This document shows, piece after piece, positions 9,018 through 18,472 of a stretch of 64,000 bases of DNA. Position numbers and translations under genes: made by a program. Numbering within the stretch: the first letter of the stretch is position 1; each line of letters starts with the position of its first letter. Under the pieces are notes generated by a model. That model had not been told where the DNA came from. It worked only from the letters and a program-made list of their open reading frames with translations, and did no database searches. Origin of the DNA: Neobacillus niacini (lineage in GTDB: Bacteria; Bacillota; Bacilli; Bacillales; Cytobacillaceae). The stretch covers positions 62,001 to 126,000 of the forward strand of contig NZ_JAMBOB010000005.1 of assembly GCF_023715415.1 (NCBI RefSeq), written 5' to 3'.

Positions 9018-11477
9018 TTGAGCTGGATCCAAAACTTTTTTCAAAGGTTTATAAAGGACAATCAAGATGAATATGCTGAATATGACATACATAACAAGCA
9101 ACCGGTACGGTCATTGCCTCATAAGATAGTAGAAGGGGGGCACCATTTAGATACAAAAATATCTTATCAGTATCCTAAAGGGCAGCTTCACTTCAAATTG
9201 AAGGCAGAAGTTTCAATGGTAAGAACTGAACATGCAGCTCGGCAAAAGAGGGTAGAACAAAATACTGAAAAAAGTAGCACTGAAAAAAGAAATGATGAAA
9301 GAAGAAGTTCAGAAACAAAGAAAATAGATAATACGAGGAAGCTGCCTGAAACTACAAAGACTAGTACACCGCCTATTAAGAAAAAACCGTTTCAGTTGAC
9401 AGAAATTCCATCGCCTATTTTTGGGTTTAGCAGACCGAATAGAGTTCCTGATAAAGTAGTAGAACATGAATTAAGTCATTTTTTTGATGATGAACTTGAA
9501 GAACAGCTTGATTCTGTCACAACTGTATCGGAGAATGAGTCACTCTCTGAGATTGAAATGGCTGCAGCCCAAACAGCTGTTGCGATATCCGAGGTAGCTG
9601 AGACAATTGAAATAGTAGAGGTAGAGGCAATTGAAGAAGTTCCGGTAATTGAAACGAAGGTGGAAGAAAAACCCCAAGAAACAATTGAGGTACACACACC
9701 AAAACGATCGCCGCTTCCTTTCAATGTCATGATGCTAAAACAGGATAAGGTAAAATGGGAAGAACGCAAAAGAAGATTATTGCCCGTAGATAAACTACAG
9801 TCGGAAAAGGTAATCGAAGAAACCCCTGAGGCAGTGCAAGTGAATGATTTAGAAACAGTGGCAATGGAACAGTCAAATGATGTAGAAATCGTTGCACTAG
9901 AACAGATAAATGAAGTAGAGGTCGTCGCACTAGAACAATCAGATGAAGTAGAAGATCTCACAATGGACCAAACAAATGATCTAGAAGAAGTTACAATAAA
10001 ACCTATCATTCAGAGGCTGATAGAGGAGCAATCAATACATGCAGGTTCGAATATATATGAGTTTCCTAAAATGAACTTATTAAACCCGCCAGTTATTGTA
10101 GAAGACGATACGGAATGGTTATTATATCAAGAAGAACTATTAAACCAAACACTGCAAAATTTTAATGTCGGTGCAAGTGTAGTGAATGTAACGCAAGGAC
10201 CAGCGGTGACTCGGTTTGAAGTTCAACCAGAGCCCGGGGTAAAAGTAAACAAGATTACAAATCTTAGTGATGATATAAAGCTAAGTCTTGCCGCTCGGGA
10301 TATTCGGATTGAAGCACCGATTCCAGGAAAACATACAATAGGTATTGAGGTACCAAACCCAAAATCACGCCCTGTGTTTATCAATGAAATCATTCAAAGT
10401 CCAGTCTTTCGAGAGTCTGAATCCCCATTGACTGCAGTACTAGGACTAGATATTTCCGGCAAGCCAATCGTTACCGATCTGAAGAAAATGCCCCATGGCT
10501 TAATAGCTGGTGCCACTGGTTCTGGTAAGAGTGTATGTATTAATACCATCCTAGTAAGTTTATTGTTTAAAGCTAGTCCGGAAGATTTAAAGCTATTATT
10601 GATTGACCCTAAAATGGTAGAGCTAGCTCCGTATAACCGAATTCCGCATTTAGTTAGTCCAGTTATAACGGATGTAAAGGCTGCGACTGCATCCCTTAAA
10701 TGGGCTGTCGATGAAATGGAAAGACGTTATGAGCTATTTGCCCATACTGGTGTTCGTGATATTAATCGATTTAATGAGCTTGCCATAAAGCATAAACAAT
10801 ACAGTGATAAACTTCCGTTTATTGTGATTATCATCGATGAGTTAGCTGACTTAATGATGATGTCACCTGCGGATGTGGAAGAAGCGATATGCCGGATTGC
10901 ACAAAAAGCTCGAGCATGTGGAATTCATTTAATTGTTGCGACGCAAAGACCTTCAGTGGATGTTATTACAGGGTTAATTAAAGCCAACATCCCAACGCGG
11001 ATTGCCTTTTCTGTTTCTTCACAGGTGGATTCGCGAACAATTATTGATATAAGTGGGGCTGAAAAACTACTTGGCCGTGGGGATATGCTCTTTTTAGAGA
11101 ATGGCTCTTCAAAGCCTGTTCGTTTGCAAGGAACCTTTGTGTCAGATGAGGAAATTGACCTAGTTGTCGGGCACGTGAGAGAGCAGCGTGAGCCTGAATA
11201 CTTGTTTGAACAAGAGGAACTGTTAAAAAAGGCACAAGTAACGGAAGAAGAGGATGAGCTTTTTTACGAAGCCTGTGAATTTATTATTGAACAAGGGCTT
11301 GCTTCCACTTCAAGCCTTCAAAGAAGATTTAAAATCGGTTATAACCGTGCAGCAAGACTAATGGATATGCTTGAATCTAATGGTTTCATCACAAGTGCCA
11401 ATGGCAGCAAGCCGCGAGAAGTACTCATCACAATAACAGACTTGGAGTCCTTGCAAGATACTGGTACAATAAATTAA
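9018..11477 (+). CDS. sftA: DNA translocase SftA (FtsK/SpoIIIE family)
   Basis: A soluble septum-associated ATPase that moves DNA away from the closing division septum. The 819-residue protein has a charged, low-complexity N-terminal half, then the FtsK motor: Walker A in AGATGSGKSVCINT, Walker B in IIIDELADLMM, and a C-terminal winged-helix gamma domain near residues 745-805. Unlike FtsK and SpoIIIE it has no multi-pass membrane domain. The TTG at 9018 gives the SftA-type N-terminus LSWIQNFF. The GTG at 8988 lies at or before the predicted transcription start. The linker contains five 11-residue repeats. Confidence 0.92.
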   Translation: MSWIQNFFQRFIKDNQDEYAEYDIHNKQPVRSLPHKIVEGGHHLDTKISYQYPKGQLHFKLKAEVSMVRTEHAARQKRVEQNTEKSSTEKRNDERRSSETKKIDNTRKLPETTKTSTPPIKKKPFQLTEIPSPIFGFSRPNRVPDKVVEHELSHFFDDELEEQLDSVTTVSENESLSEIEMAAAQTAVAISEVAETIEIVEVEAIEEVPVIETKVEEKPQETIEVHTPKRSPLPFNVMMLKQDKVKWEERKRRLLPVDKLQSEKVIEETPEAVQVNDLETVAMEQSNDVEIVALEQINEVEVVALEQSDEVEDLTMDQTNDLEEVTIKPIIQRLIEEQSIHAGSNIYEFPKMNLLNPPVIVEDDTEWLLYQEELLNQTLQNFNVGASVVNVTQGPAVTRFEVQPEPGVKVNKITNLSDDIKLSLAARDIRIEAPIPGKHTIGIEVPNPKSRPVFINEIIQSPVFRESESPLTAVLGLDISGKPIVTDLKKMPHGLIAGATGSGKSVCINTILVSLLFKASPEDLKLLLIDPKMVELAPYNRIPHLVSPVITDVKAATASLKWAVDEMERRYELFAHTGVRDINRFNELAIKHKQYSDKLPFIVIIIDELADLMMMSPADVEEAICRIAQKARACGIHLIVATQRPSVDVITGLIKANIPTRIAFSVSSQVDSRTIIDISGAEKLLGRGDMLFLENGSSKPVRLQGTFVSDEEIDLVVGHVREQREPEYLFEQEELLKKAQVTEEEDELFYEACEFIIEQGLASTSSLQRRFKIGYNRAARLMDMLESNGFITSANGSKPREVLITITDLESLQDTGTIN
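9840..10004 (+). repeat. Five 33-bp tandem repeats within sftA
   Basis: They encode imperfect 11-residue units VNDLETVAMEQ, SNDVEIVALEQ, INEVEVVALEQ, SDEVEDLTMDQ and TNDLEEVTIKP in the acidic linker of SftA. Confidence 0.8.
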
Positions 11478-11658
11478 TTTAAAAAAAATTACAGGTGACA
11501 TAGGTATCAAATAGTTTTTATTGATGAACAATGTTATAATACTTAAATGTGATTACGATATTGATTTCATGTGTTACCAAGCTAAAGTTAAAAATTAGCA
11601 TTTCAAGATAGATGTCATATACTGTTTTACAGATAGACGTTGGTTGGAGGTTCTTTAT

Positions 11659-12960
11659 ATGACTATTTACCATTTTGTAGGTATAAAGGGGTCAGGAATG
11701 AGTGCATTAGCACAAGTTCTCCATGATATGAATTTCGATGTACAAGGCTCCGATGTCGAAAAGCGCTTTTTTACTCAACTGGCCCTTGAAGAATCAGGAA
11801 TAAAGATTCTCCCCTTTCAAAAGGAAAACATTAAACCGGGGATGACGATTATTGCTGGTAATGCATTTCCTGATACACATGAGGAAATTCAAGAGGCCAT
11901 GAAGCTCGGACTGCCAATTGTTCGTTACCACCGTTTTTTAGGCGATTTTATGCAGAATTTTATTAGTGTGGCTGTTACAGGAGCACACGGTAAAACGTCT
12001 ACAACTGGTTTGCTTGCCCATGTTATTAAGGGTGCAAAGCCGACTTCGTTTTTAATTGGTGACGGTACAGGTAAGGGCGAGGAAGGATCTAAATATTTTG
12101 TTTTCGAAGCGTGTGAATACCGAAGACACTTTTTGTCCTATTTTCCAGATTATGCAATCATGACAAATATTGATTTCGATCACCCTGATTATTTTGCAAA
12201 TATTGATGATGTTTTTTCAGCATTCCAGGAAATGGCCGTTCAAGTTAAAAAGGGAATTTTTGCTTATGGTGATGATGAACAGCTTCAAAAGATTCAGGCA
12301 AAGGTACCGGTATTGTTCTATGGTTTTGACGAGGAAAATGACTATCAAGCCAAGAATCTTGTGAAAAGCACTAGTGGAACTACCTTTGATGTATTTATTC
12401 GTAATACCTTCTATGATACATTTACCATCCCTACTTTCGGTGAGCACAGTGTTCTAAATGCTCTTGCTGTCATTGGGGTATGTCACTATGAAGAAATTGA
12501 TGCTGCAATTGTGAAGGAACAATTAATCAGCTTCCAGGGTGTTAAAAGAAGATTTACAGAAAAACGAATTGGTTCACAAATTTTGATTGACGATTATGCC
12601 CATCACCCTACAGAAATTAAAGCTACCATTGATGCGGCCAATCAAAAATATCCAGACAGGGAAATTGTAGCTGTATTTCAGCCGCATACCTTTTCAAGAA
12701 CTCAAGCTTTTCTTGAGGATTTTGCAAAAAGCTTGAGACTCGCAGATAAGACGTATTTATGTGAAATTTTTGGATCTGCACGGGAAAACCAAGGGAAATT
12801 GACAATTAATGACCTGCAAATGAAAATTGAAGGGGCAGAAATATTGTCGGAAGAAAATACTTCTCTGCTTGCGAAACATAAAAATAGTGTCATTATTTTT
12901 ATGGGCGCTGGAGATATACAGAAATTCCAAGAATCCTATGAAAATCAGCTTACTTTATAA
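11659..12960 (+). CDS. murC: UDP-N-acetylmuramate--L-alanine ligase
   Basis: Adds L-alanine to UDP-MurNAc using ATP, the first amino-acid step of peptidoglycan stem peptide synthesis. The 433-residue protein has N-terminal [11 protein letters not shown], the P-loop [10 protein letters not shown] near residue 112, and [10 protein letters not shown] in the C-terminal part. ATG 11659 follows TTGGAGG, and the length matches B. subtilis MurC. It follows sftA as in B. subtilis, and ends at a terminator shared with the convergent aminopeptidase gene. Confidence 0.97.
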   Translation: MTIYHFVGIKGSGMSALAQVLHDMNFDVQGSDVEKRFFTQLALEESGIKILPFQKENIKPGMTIIAGNAFPDTHEEIQEAMKLGLPIVRYHRFLGDFMQNFISVAVTGAHGKTSTTGLLAHVIKGAKPTSFLIGDGTGKGEEGSKYFVFEACEYRRHFLSYFPDYAIMTNIDFDHPDYFANIDDVFSAFQEMAVQVKKGIFAYGDDEQLQKIQAKVPVLFYGFDEENDYQAKNLVKSTSGTTFDVFIRNTFYDTFTIPTFGEHSVLNALAVIGVCHYEEIDAAIVKEQLISFQGVKRRFTEKRIGSQILIDDYAHHPTEIKATIDAANQKYPDREIVAVFQPHTFSRTQAFLEDFAKSLRLADKTYLCEIFGSARENQGKLTINDLQMKIEGAEILSEENTSLLAKHKNSVIIFMGAGDIQKFQESYENQLTL

Positions 12961-12962
12961 TA

Positions 12963-12999
12963 AAAAAGGATGCCCGTATCTATACGGACATCCTTTTTT
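12963..12999. terminator. Bidirectional terminator, murC/aminopeptidase
   Basis: AAAAAGGATG and CATCCTTTTT arms, extended by CCGTAT/ATACGG, with A and T tracts on either side. Confidence 0.9.
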
Positions 13000-13003
13000 A
13001 GTT

Positions 13004-14119
13004 TTATTTTAGGTTTTCAGGATTTAAACCTTCAAGTTCAGGGATAACGAAAAGGCCGTCTTTACGGATTAACACATCATCGAAGTAGATTTCTCCACCA
13101 CCGTATTCCGGACGCTGAATGTTGACCATATCCCAGTGAATATTAGAATGATTTCCGTTAAAGGCTTCATCATAGCATTGACCTGGGGTAAAGTGGAAGC
13201 TGCCGGCGATTTTCTCATCAAACAAAATATCCTGCATTGGATTTAAGATGTATGGGTTTACGCCGATGGCAAATTCTCCAACATACCGTGCTCCTTCATC
13301 CGTATCAAAAATTTTATTGATACGCTCTGTATCATTTGCCACTGCCTCAACAATTTTTCCATCTTTAAAAGTAAGTTTTACATTTTCAAAAGTAAATCCT
13401 TGGTAAGGGGACGGGGTATTATAAGTAATCACTCCATTTACTGAATCACGTACTGGTGCGGTATATACCTCACCATCAGGAATATTTGCATGGCCTGCAC
13501 ACTTAATAGCCGGAATATCCTTTATGGAGAAGCTAAGGTCAGTTCCAGGACCTGTGAGACGAACTTTATCTGTACGGTTCATCAATTCTGCAAGGCTGTC
13601 CATAGCTTTATCCATTTTTCCGTAATCCAAATTACATACATCAAAATAGAAGTCCTCAAATGCCTCCGTACTCATTTTTGCTAACTGAGCCATGTTTGAG
13701 GTCGGGTAGCGCAGGACAACCCATTTTGTTTTCGGTACACGGATGTCTCGATGAACCTTTTTACCAATTGTATTTCCATGTATCTTGATTTTATCGTCCG
13801 GAACATCTGCTTGCTCGTTAATGTTATCACCAGAACGAAGTCCTATGTATGCATCCATTTTCCCCATTACATTTGCTTCGAAATCAGCAATCATGTTAAA
13901 TTGTTCTTCCTGTGCACCAAGGAGTAAGGCACGATCAACTTGTTGATCCTTAAGAAGTACGAATGGGTAGCCACCTGCAAGATAGGCTTCCTTAACAAGT
14001 GCCGTTACAAGCTCACGCTGCAAACCGAAGTTTTCAATTAATACCTTTTCACCTTTTTGCAAGTCTACCGAATAGTTAATTAGATTTTTTGCTAACGTTT
14101 CAATACGTGGATCTTTCAT
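13004..14119 (-). CDS. ampS: M29-family aminopeptidase (AmpS/aminopeptidase T type)
   Basis: A 371-residue cytoplasmic metallo-aminopeptidase. Expected metal ligands are visible in DGEVYTAPV, YVGEFAIG and the H-rich segments SFHFTPG and NHSNIHWDMV. The family removes N-terminal residues with broad specificity. The frame extends to 14179, but ATG 14119 follows GGAGGA and gives the standard N-terminus MKDPRIETLA. It is divergent from ytxG. The symbol is by family only and is less certain than the function. Confidence 0.85.
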   Translation of the reverse strand: MKDPRIETLAKNLINYSVDLQKGEKVLIENFGLQRELVTALVKEAYLAGGYPFVLLKDQQVDRALLLGAQEEQFNMIADFEANVMGKMDAYIGLRSGDNINEQADVPDDKIKIHGNTIGKKVHRDIRVPKTKWVVLRYPTSNMAQLAKMSTEAFEDFYFDVCNLDYGKMDKAMDSLAELMNRTDKVRLTGPGTDLSFSIKDIPAIKCAGHANIPDGEVYTAPVRDSVNGVITYNTPSPYQGFTFENVKLTFKDGKIVEAVANDTERINKIFDTDEGARYVGEFAIGVNPYILNPMQDILFDEKIAGSFHFTPGQCYDEAFNGNHSNIHWDMVNIQRPEYGGGEIYFDDVLIRKDGLFVIPELEGLNPENLK

Positions 14120-14279
14120 ATGCTCAGATTCCTCCAACGAAAAAAATAATAATACAGTATTTATTGTAACCGATTTCACAAAGAAAGTGATAAAAATTCA
14201 ACTTAAGAGTAAAACGTATTGTAATCCTATGCAGGAAAATGAGACAATTATCTTGAAGTAGTATAAGATACCTAGCTAC

Positions 14280-14304
14280 GTTTAACACAGCGATAGATAG
14301 GTAA
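14280..14304 (+). promoter_or_regulatory. Candidate sigma-B promoter of ytxGH
   Basis: GTTTAA (14280-14285), a 13-base spacer and AGGTAA (14299-14304) resemble the sigma-B consensus GTTTAA/GGGTAT. The B. subtilis ytxGHJ operon is under sigma-B and sigma-H, so the placement fits. Confidence 0.6.
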
Positions 14305-14336
14305 TACATAATGGTATAAATGCGGAGGTAAGACAA

Positions 14337-14798
14337 ATGGAAATTATTTTATATTTAAGCGTCGCTTTGATAGCGGTTGCCTTTTTAGTGCTAGTCATTT
14401 TCATAGCCAAAACACTAACCTCTCTCCAAGTAACCCTTTCGAGTGTTTCAAAAACGCTAATTGGATTGGAAAAACAGTTGGATGGTGTCACACAAGAAAC
14501 AACAGAACTCTTACAAAAAACAAATGCACTTGCTGATGATATCCAGGAAAAGTCAAAGAGTTTAAACAGTGTGGTAACGGCCGTAAAAGATGTGGGGACA
14601 ACAGTAAATAAATTCAATGGAACTTTAAAAGACTTAACAGATTCATTTGAAATACAAGTAGAAGAAAACAAAGAAAAAGTCTCCCAATTAGTCCAATGGA
14701 GTAACGTTTTCCTCGAACTAAAAGATAAATGGAATGCCAGGAAAAAAGAAAAAGAAGAAGGCAGCACCGAGGAAATAAAAAGAGTTAGATCTAGATAA
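14337..14798 (+). CDS. ytxG: General stress protein YtxG (DUF948)
   Basis: A 153-residue protein with one N-terminal transmembrane helix (residues about 3-25), then a long heptad-like helical region with repeated T/L/V positions and a highly charged Lys/Glu tail. It probably anchors a coiled coil at the cytoplasmic membrane. ATG 14337 follows GCGGAGG. The ytxH ribosome binding site begins shortly after its stop, so both are likely on one stress-induced transcript. The molecular role is unknown. Confidence 0.85.
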   Translation: MEIILYLSVALIAVAFLVLVIFIAKTLTSLQVTLSSVSKTLIGLEKQLDGVTQETTELLQKTNALADDIQEKSKSLNSVVTAVKDVGTTVNKFNGTLKDLTDSFEIQVEENKEKVSQLVQWSNVFLELKDKWNARKKEKEEGSTEEIKRVRSR

Positions 14799-14830
14799 TG
14801 ATTATTATTAAAATAAAGGAGGATTCCATT

Positions 14831-15196
14831 ATGGGTAAAGATTACGAAAGCAGAGAACTAAACCAAAACAAAAGTGAAGACTCATCAAGTAGTTTTTTGC
14901 TAGGAGCACTGATTGGCGGGTTAGTAGGTGCAGCAGCTGCCATCTTCTTAGCCCCCAAATCCGGCAAGGACCTTCGAAGTACCATTAACAATCAAGCAGA
15001 GACACTAAAGGAAAAAACGGTCCAACTTGTGAAAAAAACACAGCCATCAACCGATACAGAAGAAGAACTCTACATTTCAATTGGCGGGATACAAAAAACT
15101 AAACCACAGGCTACCGTGGATGAACTAGCAATCAGAAAAAAATTAGAAGAAGCAAAAAAGGCGTTTGAAGAAGAAGAATATAAAGTAACTCATTAA
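14831..15196 (+). CDS. ytxH: General stress protein YtxH
   Basis: A 121-residue protein with a hydrophilic N-terminus, a glycine/alanine-rich membrane segment (LLGALIGGLVGAAAAIFLAP), then the family motif PKSGKDLR and a charged tail. ATG 14831 follows AAAGGAGG. The open frame starts at 14798 but has no usable site there. It is co-oriented with ytxG and separated from ytxJ by a strong hairpin. Biochemical activity is unknown. Confidence 0.85.
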   Translation: MGKDYESRELNQNKSEDSSSSFLLGALIGGLVGAAAAIFLAPKSGKDLRSTINNQAETLKEKTVQLVKKTQPSTDTEEELYISIGGIQKTKPQATVDELAIRKKLEEAKKAFEEEEYKVTH

Positions 15197-15231
15197 GAAT
15201 TTGGGTAACTAATCGAATTATTTGTATCAAA

Positions 15232-15271
15232 AACGGTGAAGTGATAGAATGACTTCACCGTTTATTATTTT
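15232..15271 (+). terminator. Hairpin terminator between ytxH and ytxJ
   Basis: A perfect ten-base stem (ACGGTGAAGT/ACTTCACCGT) with a nine-base loop is followed by a T-rich tail and then the ytxJ ribosome binding site. It may attenuate rather than end ytxGH transcription. Confidence 0.7.
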
Positions 15272-15283
15272 GGAGGATTGAAT

Positions 15284-15613
15284 ATGCTAAAAAAAATCGA
15301 TACATTAGAACAATTTGAGGATTTATTGAAGCAAGAAGACAAATTTTTATTTCTGAAACATAGTTTAACATGTCCAATAAGTCAGGCGGCTTATCAGGAA
15401 TATCAAAAATACGCAGAGTCAAATCAAAGCGTGCCAGCCTATTATTTAGCTGTACAAGACTCACGCCCTTTATCTAATGAAATTGCCGAGAAATTTGAAG
15501 TTAAGCATGAATCCCCACAAGCGCTGTTAATTAAGGATGGTTCGGTGGTATGGAATGCCTCTCACTGGAAAATTACAAATCGTTCTTTAACAAGTGCGAT
15601 TAGTGAAAATTGA
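15284..15613 (+). CDS. ytxJ: YtxJ, bacillithiol-linked monothiol redox protein
   Basis: A 109-residue thioredoxin-like protein with a single active-site-type cysteine in HSLTCPISQAA near residue 33. YtxJ-family proteins are proposed bacilliredoxins that remove bacillithiol from protein thiols. ATG 15284 lies after TTTGGAGG; a TTG two codons earlier is less likely. It follows ytxGH as in B. subtilis but after a terminator-like hairpin. Confidence 0.85.
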   Translation: MLKKIDTLEQFEDLLKQEDKFLFLKHSLTCPISQAAYQEYQKYAESNQSVPAYYLAVQDSRPLSNEIAEKFEVKHESPQALLIKDGSVVWNASHWKITNRSLTSAISEN

Positions 15614-15705
15614 TAGGCATCAAATAAAAATCCCAGCATAGAATGATTTATTATACAACATTTCGCTTTAGTGCTTAAAAGCGTTTAATCATTAAAGAAA
15701 AATAC

Positions 15706-15734
15706 GTGACAAAGTAAACCTTTTCAGCTATAAT
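15706..15734 (+). promoter_or_regulatory. Sigma-A promoter of aroA
   Basis: GTGACA (15706-15711), a 17-base spacer and a perfect TATAAT (15729-15734). It gives an untranslated leader of about 105 bases, in which I found no recognisable riboswitch. Confidence 0.75.
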
Positions 15735-15847
15735 AAAGCCTAATTATTGAATAATTAAAAAAATTTATTAATAGGGAGCTAGCTGACAATTTTCGGAACT
15801 GTTTTTTGCGATTAATCTGTCATGCTATGAAAGGACGGGGACAAAAC

Positions 15848-16924
15848 ATGAGCAAAAATAATTTGGAAGAATTAAGGACACGTGTTGATGATCTTAACCT
15901 AGAATTATTGAAACTAATTAATGAAAGAGCTCAACTCGTCCAAGAGATTGGGAAAGCAAAAGAAACGCAAGGTGTTTACAAATACGACCCAGTTCGCGAG
16001 AGAAAAATGCTTGATGTTATTAAAGAAAATAACGATGGTCCGTTTGATAATGCAACCATTGACCACTTATTTAAGGAAATCTTTAAAGCAGGCTTAGATT
16101 TGCAAAAAGATGACCATCAAAAAGCACTACTTGTTTCAAGAAAAAAGAAGCCTGAAAATACGATTGTTACTTTAAAAGGTGAAACAGTAGGGGACGGAAA
16201 GCAGCATTTTGTTTTTGGTCCATGTGCAGTTGAGTCTTATGAACAAGTTGCAACTGTGGCAAAAGCAATGAAGGAAAAAGGTTTAAAGCTGCTTCGCGGC
16301 GGTGCCTATAAGCCAAGAACATCTCCATATGACTTCCAAGGTCTAGGAGTGGAAGGATTAAAAATCTTAAAACGTGTGGCCGATGAGTATGATATGGCTG
16401 TCATTAGTGAGATTGTAAACCCTGCTGATATTGAGATGGCGATTGATTATATTGATGTTATCCAAATTGGTGCTCGTAACATGCAAAACTTTGAATTATT
16501 AAAAGCTGCAGGTGCAGTAAATAAGCCTGTTTTATTAAAACGAGGTATTGCCGCTACCATCGAAGAATTTATTAATGCTGCAGAATATATTATGGCTCAA
16601 GGTAATGGTCAAATTATCCTTTGTGAACGTGGAATTCGAACGTACGAACGGGCAACTAGAAATACGCTTGATATTTCTGCTGTCCCGATTCTTAAGCAAG
16701 AAACACATTTACCAGTAATGGTCGATGTTACTCACTCAACGGGTAGAAGAGATTTACTACTTCCTGCTGCAAAAGCAGCGCTTGCAATCGGTGCGGATGG
16801 CGTTATGGCTGAGGTTCACCCAGATCCAGCAGTGGCACTTTCTGATGCACAACAGCAAATGAATCTTGATCAGTTTAATACTTTCTATAATGAACTGCTT
16901 GCATCAAACCTAGTTAGAATATAA
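15848..16924 (+). CDS. aroA: Bifunctional chorismate mutase / DAHP synthase
   Basis: This enzyme starts aromatic amino acid synthesis by condensing PEP and erythrose-4-phosphate, and its N-terminal domain converts chorismate to prephenate. Residues about 1-85 are an AroQ-type chorismate mutase ([20 protein letters not shown]). Residues about 110-358 are the KDPG-fold DAHP synthase with FGPCAVES and [17 protein letters not shown]. In this fused type the mutase domain serves as the feedback sensor (family knowledge). ATG 15848 gives 358 residues, the B. subtilis length. Confidence 0.95.
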   Translation: MSKNNLEELRTRVDDLNLELLKLINERAQLVQEIGKAKETQGVYKYDPVRERKMLDVIKENNDGPFDNATIDHLFKEIFKAGLDLQKDDHQKALLVSRKKKPENTIVTLKGETVGDGKQHFVFGPCAVESYEQVATVAKAMKEKGLKLLRGGAYKPRTSPYDFQGLGVEGLKILKRVADEYDMAVISEIVNPADIEMAIDYIDVIQIGARNMQNFELLKAAGAVNKPVLLKRGIAATIEEFINAAEYIMAQGNGQIILCERGIRTYERATRNTLDISAVPILKQETHLPVMVDVTHSTGRRDLLLPAAKAALAIGADGVMAEVHPDPAVALSDAQQQMNLDQFNTFYNELLASNLVRI

Positions 16925-16931
16925 TTAAGTG

Positions 16932-16972
16932 AAAAAGACCCTCTGCAGTCCTTGCAGAAGGTCTTTTCTAAT
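16932..16972 (+). terminator. Terminator after aroA
   Basis: AAAGACC/GGTCTTT arms extended by TCTGCA/TGCAGA, followed by a T-rich tail. The rest of the gap before ccpA holds a structured repeat. Confidence 0.85.
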
Positions 16973-17078
16973 TAAATAATGAAAATATAGTGAAAATGAG
17001 AATATATATCATTGCGACTTGTTGATTCTTATCGTATGATTAAATACATATAAAAGTTTGTATATTTTCTCACAAACA

Positions 17079-17202
17079 GAAAAGCGGAAGCGCCTTGTTC
17101 AGCCCCGACAAGCACTGGAGGGCTTGTGGATGAAGTCGTGCTTTTTGACTTCATCCGCAGGACCGAAGTGACCTCGAGGGGCTAGGCGCTGGAGCTGGAC
17201 AA
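17079..17202 (+). repeat. Structured dispersed repeat, family 1, copy 1
   Basis: About 124 bases with nested inverted segments: GCGCC/GGCGC at the ends, AGCCCC/GGGGCT inside, and GATGAAGTC/GACTTCATC as a central hairpin. The second copy, in the same orientation, follows ccpA at 18277-18426. No reading frame is evident. Similar elements are common between genes in Bacillus-like genomes. Confidence 0.85.
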
Positions 17203-17274
17203 AAAAAAGACTAAATTATTGAATTTGCTGTAAAATAAAAGAAAATACGTATCGTGTTTAAGGAGAGTGTTAAC

Positions 17275-18273
17275 GTGAATATAACAATTTATGATGTTGC
17301 CCGGGAAGCAAATGTTTCAATGGCAACTGTTTCACGTGTAGTCAATGGAAATCCAAATGTAAAGCCTGTTACTCGAAAAAAAGTTTTAGAGGTCATTGAT
17401 AGACTTGGCTACCGTCCTAATGCAGTTGCAAGAGGATTGGCCAGTAAAAAGACTACGACTGTTGGGGTAGTCATTCCCGACATTTCAAATATCTTCTTTG
17501 CAGAACTAGCACGTGGAATTGAAGATATCGCAACCATGTATAAGTACAACATTATCTTAAGCAATTCCGATCAAAACTTAGACAAAGAATTACACTTATT
17601 AAATACCATGCTAGGAAAACAAGTGGATGGAATTGTATTCATGAGTGGAAATATTACAAAAGAACATGTGGATGAATTTGGAAAGTCACCGGTTCCCATT
17701 GTGTTAGCTGGATCGATTGAAGAATCTGAACAGATTCCTTCTGTTAACATTGATTACGAACAAGCTGTTTATGACTCCATTAATGAATTTATTGAAAAAG
17801 GCCATAAGCATATTGCGTTTGTAGTAGGACCATTACAGGAGCCTAGAAATATCCACAAAAAATTAAAAGGATATCAGCGGGCACTTGCAAATGCTGGAAT
17901 AGACTATAATGAGTCACTTGTTGTAGAAGGTGATTATACCTATGACTCTGGCTTAGAAGCATTCGATAAATTATTAGAGGCTCCAAATAGACCAACAGCA
18001 ATACTTGTTGGTTCTGATGAAATGGCACTTGGCGTCGTTCATGGTGCTGAGGATAAAGGGTATAAAATTCCTGAAGACTTCGAAGTAATTACATCAGATA
18101 ATACAAGACTTTCATTAATGGTTCGTCCGCAACTGACTACAATCGTTCAGCCTTTATACGATATCGGAGCAGTGGCAATGCGTTTACTTACCAAATTAAT
18201 GAACAAAGAAGAGGTAGAGGAGCAAACCGTTGTTCTTCCACATCGCATTGAGCACCGTCAATCAACTAATTAA
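17275..18273 (+). CDS. ccpA: Catabolite control protein A
   Basis: A LacI/GalR-family master regulator of carbon catabolite control. It binds cre sites when complexed with HPr or Crh phosphorylated on serine. The 332-residue protein has an N-terminal helix-turn-helix ([20 protein letters not shown]), a hinge helix ([13 protein letters not shown]), a periplasmic-binding-protein core, and the conserved [23 protein letters not shown] 17275 follows AAGGAGAG and gives the canonical N-terminus. The gene lies between two copies of a structured repeat. Its targets probably include ackA, ald and pfkA in this window. Confidence 0.97.
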   Translation: MNITIYDVAREANVSMATVSRVVNGNPNVKPVTRKKVLEVIDRLGYRPNAVARGLASKKTTTVGVVIPDISNIFFAELARGIEDIATMYKYNIILSNSDQNLDKELHLLNTMLGKQVDGIVFMSGNITKEHVDEFGKSPVPIVLAGSIEESEQIPSVNIDYEQAVYDSINEFIEKGHKHIAFVVGPLQEPRNIHKKLKGYQRALANAGIDYNESLVVEGDYTYDSGLEAFDKLLEAPNRPTAILVGSDEMALGVVHGAEDKGYKIPEDFEVITSDNTRLSLMVRPQLTTIVQPLYDIGAVAMRLLTKLMNKEEVEEQTVVLPHRIEHRQSTN

Positions 18274-18276
18274 AAA

Positions 18277-18426
18277 GAAAAGCGGAGGCGCCTTGACCAG
18301 GGAAAAAAGCAGTTCATTTTTTCCTAGCCCCGACAAGCACTGGAGGGCCTGTAGATGAAGTCAAGCTTTTCGACTTCAACTGCAGGACCGAAGTGACCTC
18401 GAGGGGCTAGGCGCTGGAGCTGGACA
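18277..18426 (+). repeat. Structured dispersed repeat, family 1, copy 2
   Basis: A direct copy of the element at 17079, starting three bases after the ccpA stop and so probably transcribed as its 3' untranslated region. It differs by an extra hairpin (18300-18325; GGAAAAAA/TTTTTTCC arms) inserted after the first arm. It leads straight into the terminator. Confidence 0.85.
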
Positions 18427-18427
18427 A

Positions 18428-18470
18428 ATAAAAAAAGCAGTCTAAACATTGTTTAGAACTGCTTTTTTTA
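18428..18470. terminator. Bidirectional terminator, ccpA/acsA
   Basis: AAAAAAAGCAGT and ACTGCTTTTTTT arms, with TCTAAACA/TGTTTAGA extending the stem, between convergent genes. Confidence 0.9.
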
Positions 18471-18472
18471 TT

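Noticed and set aside
9476-10009. A long open frame on the minus strand opposite sftA, rich in Ser/Thr.
   Set aside because: It mirrors the acidic, repetitive linker codons of SftA on the other strand, has no ribosome binding site, and overlaps a secure gene.
14282-14767. A 161-codon minus-strand frame opposite ytxG.
   Set aside because: Overlaps ytxG completely, lacks a binding site and shows the skewed composition expected of an antisense shadow.
15735-15847. A riboswitch in the aroA leader.
   Set aside because: The roughly 105-base leader shows no T-box core, terminator-antiterminator pair or other motif I can recognise.
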